Positions 1-9,000 of a DNA stretch of 10,695 nt are shown here, one piece after another; positions within the stretch are counted from its first letter, which is position 1; every line of letters begins with the position of its first letter. A model generated the notes under the pieces. It was not told where the DNA came from. It did no database searches and saw only the letters and a program-made list of their open reading frames with translations. Both the position numbers and the translations under genes were made by a program. Source of the stretch: Lysobacterales bacterium (GTDB lineage Bacteria; Pseudomonadota; Gammaproteobacteria; Xanthomonadales; Rhodanobacteraceae); NCBI GenBank assembly GCA_013298265.1, contig JAAFHE010000066.1, positions 1 through 10,695 of the forward strand, read 5' to 3'.

Positions 1-3000
1 CGCGGCGCAACCACGTGCGTATCCGGCACGACGGGGTCGGCTGCGGTTCGTGCGGCCACCGTGTCCAGCACGGCATCGCGGCGTACGACGAGAACGCAGC
101 TCGCCTCGCTGCCGCAGGCGCGATAGAACGCCGCCACGCCGTCGGCGTTCTCGAGCGCCTGATAGCCTTCCGCGCGCAATTGCGTGAGGCCGCTCTCGGA
201 CACGCGCATGCCGCCGTCGGCCCACAACGGCCATGCGATCGACAGCGTGCGTCCGTGGCGTTCACCGCGCGCGACACGATCGCGCCGGTATTGCGCATAG
301 GCATCGAGGAAGCCGTTCGCTGCCGCGTAGTCGGCCTGGCCGATGTTGCCGGTCGTTCCGGTGATCGACGAGAACAGCACGAAGAAATCCAGTGGACGCG
401 AACCGATCGCCGCGTCGAGATTGACGGCCGCACGGACCTTCGCCCCGAGCACGACGTCGTACTCCTGCCGCGTCTTCGCGCGCAGGAAGCTGTCGCGCAA
501 CGCGCCGGCCGCATGGATCACGCCGTCGAGCCGGCCCTGCGCCGCATGGATGTCGGCGATCAGCGCGGTCACGGCCGCGGCATTCGCGCAGTCGACCTGG
601 CGATAGTCGACGCCGCGTCCGGCGTCGGTCCACGCGCGCAGGCGCTGCGCCTTGTCGACGCTCAACGGCGAACGCCCGACGAGGATCACGCGCGCGTCGG
701 CGACACGCTCGACGATTTCTTCGGCAAAGGTCAGGCCGAGGCCGCCGGCGCCGCCGGTGACGAGATAGACGCCGCCGGATTTCCAGGGCACCTGTTCGGG
801 GGGCGCGGCGTCCTCGCCGATGACGCTGATCTGACGCACGCCGTCGCGATAGCGGATCTCCGCGTCCGGCGCACCGGCATCGTGCTGCAGCTGCTCGAAC
901 CAGGCGTCCGCACCGGCGTCGCCCTGCACCGAAATCAGCTGGCCGCGGATCAGCGGGTTCTCCATCTGCGCCGTCTTCAGCACGGCGCCTAGCCCTTGCA
1001 GCAGCGCGTCGCGGCGCGCATCCGAGGTCACGACCTGCACCAGCACGGGACCGTGCGGCTTGCCCGCGAGTATCCGCCGCAGCCCTTCGATCAGCTGCCA
1101 GCCCAGTTGTTCGTACCGGTCGTGCTCTGCCTCCGCCTGACTGGTCAGGCGCTCGACCTGCGTCTGCGGCAAGGCGTTCAACCGACTTTCCACCTCGCGC
1201 CACACGACAACCTGCGCCGCCTCCGCGAAAGCGCCGAAGATCCAGCGCTGCGAGAACGTCGAGCGGTCGGCAGCGGCAAGCGCCGGCATCCAGCGCCGAC
1301 TCAGATAGTCCGTACGTTGCGGCGCCGTGTCGTGCTGCATAGCCAGCCTGCGCGCAGACAGGCCCGACACGCGCACGCAGACGTTGCCGTATTCGTCGCA
1401 GAGATCGATGCGTAGCTTCGGCAGCAGCGCGCTGCTGCCGGCGTCCTCGCGCAGAACGGCGAACGCCGTCGCGGTCGGCGCGGCGTGGACCGTCACCGAT
1501 TCAACGGCGTACAGCAGCAGCGGCTCCTGCTGCATGGACGGTGATTCGAGCGCGGCGGCCGCATGCAAGGCGCTGTCGAGCAGGCTGGGATGCAGCACGT
1601 ATTCACCGGCGCCCTCCTTCACCGACTCGGGCAACTCCAGCCGCGCGAGCACGAAACGCGCGCCGGTCTCATCCGTGCCGGCGACGGCCTCGCGCAGGCC
1701 GCGTAGCGCGGGTCCGTGCGTGACGCCGCTCGCCTGCAGGCGCGCGTAGCACTCGCCGACATCAAGGCGGCGCTCGCCGCCGGCGCGCAGCGCGGCAACG
1801 TTCACGCGTGCCGGCTGCTCCGGCACACGCCACGACGCGCGGCCCTGCGCATGAATCACACGCCCGGCGCCGCCGGGCCCGTCCGCTTCGCTGAAGACCT
1901 CGTAGGCCATGTCGTCGCCGTCGCGCTGCGCCAACGCGACGTGCACGCGCGTCGGCGCGCGGTCGACGAACAGCGGCCTGATCCAGACCACGTCGCGCAG
2001 AACCAGGCCGGCGACGGCGGCGTCAGCGCGCGCGCTGCCGTGGACGATCGCCGCGCGCGCCATTTCCAGATACGCCATGCCCGGCAGCACGGGCCGGCCG
2101 TGCACGACGTGATCGGCGAGCCAGAATTCCTGCCCGGTGAACGACGAGCTGAATCGCGGCCCGTCGAGGTTCGAGGTGTTTTCGTGCAGCAGCGGATGCA
2201 GCCGACGCGACACCGGTGCAGGGTCGGAACGGTTGGACAGGAAGCTGTCGCGTTCGAGCCAGCAGCGCAGCTTCGCGAACGGATAGGTCGGCAGCGACAG
2301 GCGCCGCGGCGTACCCGCGGGATACAGTTGCAGCCAGTCGATCGCCGCGCCCTTGACCCACAGCGCGAGTAGCTTCGCGTACTTGCCGCGGACGATCCAC
2401 TTCGCGATCGCTTCCTGCATTTCCTCGTCGCCGGCGAAGAGTCCGTCGACGCCGCGCTGGCTGGCCGACTCGCCCCGGTGCACGTCCTCGGCATGCACCG
2501 CATCCTGCTGGCAGGCGGCGAGCTTGCGCCGCAGGTCGTCCAGGGATGTGGCCGTGAACGCAAGCCGGTAGCGCAGCGCTTCGCGGCCGACCTGCAGCGT
2601 GTAGGCGATGGCGGCGAGATCGCGCAGTTCCGGCGCGCCGCCGTCGATCGCCGCGAGCAGGCGCCGTGCTTTCAGCGACAGTGCTTCGGGCGTCTTTGCC
2701 GACAGCACGAGCAGCACCGGATGCTGCTCGTCGACCACGGTCGCAACAGCGTGATCCGCGGGTGCTTCGTATTCTTCGACGACGACGTGCGCGTTCGCGC
2801 CGCCGGCACCGAACGACGAAATGCCGGCGATGCGCGGGAACTCCACGATGGCGCCGTCGATCGCAACGCGTGGCCGCTGCCAGGTTGCTGGCGCGCGCTG
2901 CACCACGAACGGACCGAAATCGATCTGCGGGTTCAGCACATCCGCATGCAGACTCGGCACGAGCTGCCGGTGCCGCATCTGCAGCAGCACCTTGGTCAGG

Positions 3001-6000
3001 CCGGCGATGCCGGCCGCGCTTTCCGCGTGGCCGATATTGCTCTTGACCGAGCCGATCGCGCAGAAGCCCAGATCCGCGGTGTCCTTGCGGAACGCCGACG
3101 TCAGCGCGGCCACTTCGATCGGATCGCCGAGCGGCGTTCCGGTGCCATGCGCTTCGACGTAGCTGACCGCACGTGCATTGATGCCGGCGCGGCTCAGCGC
3201 TTCGGTCACGAGCTGCGACTGCGCGATCGGGTTCGGCACGGTATAGCCGTGCGTCCGGCCGCCGGCATTGATGCAGCTGCCACGGATCACGCCGTAGATG
3301 TGATCGCCGTCGGCGACGGCCGCATCGAGCGGCTTGAGCACCACGGCACCGACGCCTTCGCCGTCGACGAAGCCGTCGGCGTCGTCACCGAACGCGCGGC
3401 AGCGGTCGCTGCTCGACAGCATGGTCTGCGCCGACAGCACCTGGTAGTGCACCGGATCGACGATGAGGTTCACGCCGCCGACGATTGCGCGGTCGCAGCT
3501 ACCGCTGTGCAGCGCCTCGAGCGCGAGATGGATGGCGGTAAGCGACGCCGAGCAAGCCGTGTCCACCGCCATCGACGGGCCGTGGAAATCAAACAGGTAG
3601 GACACCCGATTGGCGATCGAATAGAAACTCGCCACGCGCATGTACGTGCTGTTCATCGCGCCGACGTACACGCCGACGCGGCGCGTCGGGCTGAGGCTGG
3701 CCGGCGTGTAGCCGGCGTCCTCGATGCACGCGTACGCTTCCTCGAGGAACAGGCGCTCCTGCGGATCCATGTACTCGGCCTGCAGCGGCGAGATGTCGAA
3801 GAACAGCGGATCGAAGGTGTCGATTTCGGGAAGGAAACCGCCCCAGCGCGTGTAGACGGAACCGGGCCGGCCGCGCTCGTCGTGGAAGTACGCGCGCCAA
3901 TCCCAGCGCGTCGCCGGTATTTCACTGATGCAATTCTTGCCTTGTGCAAGTGCCGACCAGAACGCGTCGACGTCCGCCGCCTGCGCGTAGCGCCCGGACA
4001 GACCGATCACGGCGATCCCCGACCCGGTGCGGGCGACCGGGGCGACCGCGCGCGGCGCGGATTCGGCCCGTTCGGGCGAGCGGCGCAAGCGCCGGACTTC
4101 CGCTGCCGGCAACCGTGCGCTGACGGTTGGCGTTGCTGCGACCGCGGGCGATGCGGACGCTGATTGGTCCAGGCCGACCCAGCGCGCGGTCTGCTCGCGC
4201 CGGTTCGCCAGCAGATGGTCGGCCAGCGCCGCGATCGTGCGGTGCTCGAAGAACAGGGTCGTGCGGATGTCGCCGAAGAACGCATTCATCGCCGCGGACA
4301 TGCGCACGACGAGAATCGAATCGATGCCGTACTTCTCCATCGGCTCGGCCGCATCGATCTCGGGCAGCGACATCTGCACGGTCTCGGCCACGAGCTTGCG
4401 CAAGGCCAGCATCGTTCGCTCGCGCAGCGTGTCGGAACGCCCCGCGACAGCGGTCGCAGGCGCCGCTGCAACGGGCGCCGCGGCCGGTTCGACGGCGCGG
4501 ACCGGCGCGACCGCAACCGGCCGGCGCACGAGTCCATCGCTGGCCGCGACCACGATCTGCTGCCCGAGCCGATGGTGGGCGTGCGCCGGAAAGACCGCCT
4601 CGCCGAAACCTTCGTCGGCGAGCAGCTGCCGCCAGCTCCCTGGCGAGAGGCCCGGCGTGCCGTCGATGCGCAGCGGCGCGTCGACGAACTGCCACCAGCC
4701 GTCGAGCAGGCCGAACGTCGCGTGCGCGAACAGGCTCCAGGTACTGATCTCGTTGAGCAGCAGCACACCGTTGCGCCGCAGCGTCGCTTTCACGTTGCGG
4801 ACTGCCTGGCGCATGTCGCTGGCCACGTGCAGCACGTTCACCGCGATCGCAATGTCGTAGACGCCGCCGGCGATGCCTTGCGCGGCCGGCGGCCGCTGCA
4901 CGTCGAACAGGCGGCACTGCAGATACGGCGCGATCGGCGCGTAGTGCTGCTGCGCGTGGAACAGGAACGCCTTGGAGACATCGGTGTAGCAGTATTCCTC
5001 GATGTGGTCGCGATACGGCGCGAGGCGCCGGAAGATCGACGCGCTGGTGCCGCCGGTGCCGGCACCGATCTCGATCAGGCGCAGACGCGCCGACGGATCG
5101 TCCCGCAGCCGCGCATCGATCGCGGCCAGCAGGGCTTCCACGAGTACATCGTTGAAATAGTCCGCAACCGGGTTGCTGCGGTAGAGCGCGCCCACATGCT
5201 CCACCGACGCACCGGGGAAGAACACGTCGGTCGCCGGAACCTTTCCCGACAGCATGTCCGGCAGCGCCGTCATCGCGACATCGACCAGGCGCACGTGCGC
5301 CGGTACGTGCGGATCCTGCAGCCATCGCGCCTTCGCATCCTGCCACTGCTGCCAGACCTGCGCCGCATCCCGTTCAACGATCACCGAACAGGTATCGCCG
5401 TCCTGCCGCAGCAACCCGCGTTCGACGAACGCACGCCGGCTCGAGGCGAGCCAGTGCCTGAGCGGCTGCGGCATCGCGGCAAAGGCCGCGGGAAGCGTAG
5501 CGCCGAGCAGGCCGAGCTGGTCCAGCTGCGTGACGATGAGCCGCGCGAGCAGCTCTTCCACGCCGCCCATGGTCTCGACCATCGCGTCGAGACCGCCGGC
5601 GGGCGCCGGCAGCGGCACGGCAAGATCGCGGACCACAGCCGGCGCATCGCGGCCGACGACAACGATCTCATCATCGGTGCGCGGCGCGCGTGCCTGTAGC
5701 GCTGCCGCGGCCCGCACGAACGCGGCCTGCCGCACCGGCGTGCCGAGCAGCCGGTCCAGCGCGGCCATGCCTTCCGCGGGTTCGATCGAGTCGAGGCCGA
5801 TCTTCGCCAGGCGCTGCCGGTAGGCTTCCGATGCCACGACACCGACGCTGCCCCAATAGCCCCAGTTCATCACCTTGACCGGGCACGAAAGCCGCCCTGC
5901 GAGCACCGACGCGAACGCGTCGGCGAAGGTGCAGCCCGCGGAATAGTTGCACTGCCCCGCGGCCGGGGAAAAGCTCTGCAGCGACGAGAAGAACGCGACG

Positions 6001-9000
6001 AAATCCAGCGATTCGCGCTCGCACAACCGCGCAAGCCTGACGCTGGTGTCGGCCTTCGCGCGCAGTGCAGCCCGGAACACGTCCTCGTCCATGCCCGCGA
6101 GGCTCTTGTCCATCAGCACGATCGCCGCGTGCACGACGCCGTCGATGCGTCCGTAGCGCGCCTTGATCTGCTGCCACGCCTGTTCGAGTGCCTCGGCGTC
6201 GGTCGCGTCCGCGCACAGATACAGTGGCGCCGGACCGAGCTGCGCAAGCTCGCGCCGTTTCGCCTCGATGGTCTCGTCGGCGTCGCGCCGGCCGATCCAG
6301 ACGACATTCGCGCGGTAGTGCGTCAACAGATGCCGCGTGAAGACTTCGCCGATGCCGCCGGCGCCGCCGATCACGACGTAGACGCCGCCGTGCCGATACG
6401 GCGCGTCGGCCGGTGCGGCCGACAGATCGCCGGGGAGTAGCTGCCGTCGATACCACTCGCCGTCGCGATAGGCCCAGGCTTCGCCCTCGGCGTCCGCCGG
6501 CAGTTTCGCGATGACCTCGACGGGCCAGTCCGTATCAGCGCCCAGGTCGGCCAGAAGGATCGGCCAATGCGGATATTCGCGGGCCAGGGAACCGACGAAT
6601 CCGTGCAGGGCTGCCTGCGCCGGATCCACCGGTTCACCCCTGCGGATCTCCTGCGCGCTGCGCGTCACGATCGTCCAGCGCAGGCGGCTCGACCCGTGGT
6701 CGAGCTGCAGCAGCGCCTTGACGAGGCGGAACGCGGCAATGACGTCGCCTTCCTGCGCCGCCAGCAGCGCATCGTCGCCGGCCACCGCGCCAGCACCCGG
6801 CCGCGGCAGCCAGATCACGTGCTGCACCGCGTGCAGGGCGCGCAGCCGCTCGCACCACGCCTCCACCGCGTGACCAACCGGCACGTCCAGCGTCCGCGCC
6901 GCCGGATAGCGCGCACGCAGCAACTGCTGCTGATGCGCATCACCGCCGACGATGATCACGCCGGCGTCATCCGTCAGGGTCTCGTCGAGGAGCGGCGTTC
7001 GCACGCTCCATGCGGGAATCAGGAACTGCGTTCCGGCGGCGTCAGCGGCGCGTTCCTGCGCCGGCGCATCCGGCAGCGCGCGCGTGGCGAAACCGCGGAT
7101 GCGCACACAGAGGTTGCCCTGCGCGTCGGTGATGTCGACGTCGAACTTGCGCAGGCTACCGGACGTGTCCGAGGCCTGCAGGCGGCAGTAGGCGACCGCA
7201 TCGGCGGGCGGGGCGCGGAACAGGTCGAGTTCGTCGAGCGCGAAAGGCAGGTGCGGCCGGGGATTCGGCGCACTCGCCGGCGACGCGTGCGCGTCGATGG
7301 CCAGCCCGATGATCGCCTGCAGCGCGCCGTCGAGCAGGCTCGGATGCAGGGTGTAGTCCGTCGCGGTGTGCACGACCGACGGCGGCAGGCGCAGCGACGC
7401 GAGCACATAGCGTTCCGCGTCGCGGTTCGTGCCGACCGACAGGCCGGCGATGACGACGTGCGCGGGGCCGTAGTGGATCCGCATGGTCTCGAACTGCCGG
7501 TACAGCGATCCGGCCTCGATCGTGCCGTCGGCACGATGGCGCAGATCCTCAAGATCCAGCACCGCGACTGCGTCGTCGTGTTCCGCGGCGACGCTGACGC
7601 GTCCGGTGCCGTGCACGAGACGATCCCGCACGCCCTGCGTGCTGGACACCTCGTAGTCGCAATCGCCGGAGTCGAGGGGCTGCAGCGTGATGTGGACCTG
7701 CGTCGGGGCGTCGATCCGCAACGGTCTGAGCCAGACGACGTTGCGCAGCCGGAACGTGCGCATCGGTTCCTCAGGGGCGTCGGCCGACTCGCGCAGTGCC
7801 GCATGCGCCATTTCCAGATACGCCACGCCGGGCATCACCGGCGTGCCGTCGACGACGTGATCGCGCAGGAAATGTTCGTCGCCGGCGAAGCGCGAGCTGA
7901 ACCGCTGCTGCGACAATGTGGACGTGTTGCGATGTAGCAGCGGATGCAGCGTATCGACCGGCACCGACGAGGTTTCGCGCGTCGCGACACTCGCTCCGCT
8001 CGACGTCGCCTTGTCCGCCCAGAAGCGCTGCTGCTTGAACGGATAGGTCGGCAGCGACATGCGCCGCGGCCGCTGCACCGGCAGACCTCGCCAGTCGATC
8101 TGAGCGCCCTGCACCCACAACTCGGCCAGCTTGTGATGCTTGCCCTTGGCGATCCAGTTGCGCAGCGCGGCCTGCAGATCATCGTCGGCCGCGAAGGACC
8201 GGAGCACGTCGCTGTCGTTCCTCGCCGTACCGCGATAGCAGCCCGCGGGCGACGGTTTGCCCGCGGCACAGTCGTCGAGCTGGCTGCGCAGCTCGTCCAG
8301 TCCGGCGAAGACGACGGCGAGGCGGTGCTCCATCGGCTGCCTGCCGACCTGCAGCGTATACGTCAGCGCCGCGGGATCGACCGGCTCGCCGCGCTGTTCT
8401 GCGCGCTGCAGGAACTCCAGGATGCGCCCGGCGTACGCGTCGACCTGCGCGACGCTCCTGGCCGACAGCACGAGCAGGTAGGAGCCCGGCGCGGTGACTG
8501 CTGCTACGGGCGCGGGCCGGTATTCCTCGAAGATCGCATGCGAATTCGTGCCGCCGATGCCCAGTGAACTCAGCGCCGCGCGCCGCGGCTGCGGCTGCTC
8601 GGGCCAGGGACGGTGCCGGTCGACGACGTAGAACGGCGAGGTATCGAGATTGAGCCGCGGATTGGCGCTGCGGAAATGCAGGCTCGGCGGCAACTGCCGT
8701 CGGCTCAGGCTCAACACGACCTTGATGCATCCGGCAAGACCGGCTGCCGTATCGAGATGGCCGAGATTGGTCTTCACCGAACCGATGCCGCAGTACTGCA
8801 CCGCGGACGTCTGGCGGCGCCAGGCTGCCGTCAGCGCCGCGACCTCGATCGGATCGCCGAGCTCGGTGCCGGTACCGTGCGCCTCGACGTAGCCGATCGA
8901 GTCGGGATGCACGCCGGTGGATGCGAGCAGACCCTGGATCAGCTGTTGCTGTCCGTCGACGCTGGGCGCATAGAAACCGGCTTTCTGGGCACCATCGTTG

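Noticed and set aside
4020..4202. Possible gene boundary or docking region between the ACP and KS2
   Set aside because: The frame continues without a stop or start signal, and the segment is an ordinary Ala/Pro-rich linker.
4203..4436. Beta-branching (HMG-synthase type) carrier site
   Set aside because: Only one ACP is present, without tandem copies or the Trp-flanked motif, and the module carries a cMT and KR-DH pair that already account for its chemistry.
2478..5699. Two long plus-strand ORFs end to end (2478-4163 and 4164-5699), each over 500 codons
   Set aside because: They are antisense to the KS2, linker, ACP and cMT coding regions. Their translations are Arg/Ala/Asp/His-rich with no recognisable motif, as expected for the reverse of high-GC coding DNA. 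The minus frame carries all the catalytic motifs.
8019..8513. Possible degenerate AT domain between KS1 and DH1
   Set aside because: The segment is only about 165 residues and lacks the active-site serine motif. It matches the usual post-KS linker of trans-AT modules, and the same layout recurs after KS2.
3100..8900. Other matching DNA stretches between the two modules, such as around the KS HGTGT-LGDPIE motif
   Set aside because: These are shorter matches over highly conserved protein motifs with differing synonymous codons nearby, so protein conservation explains them. Only the LPTYPF block stands out.
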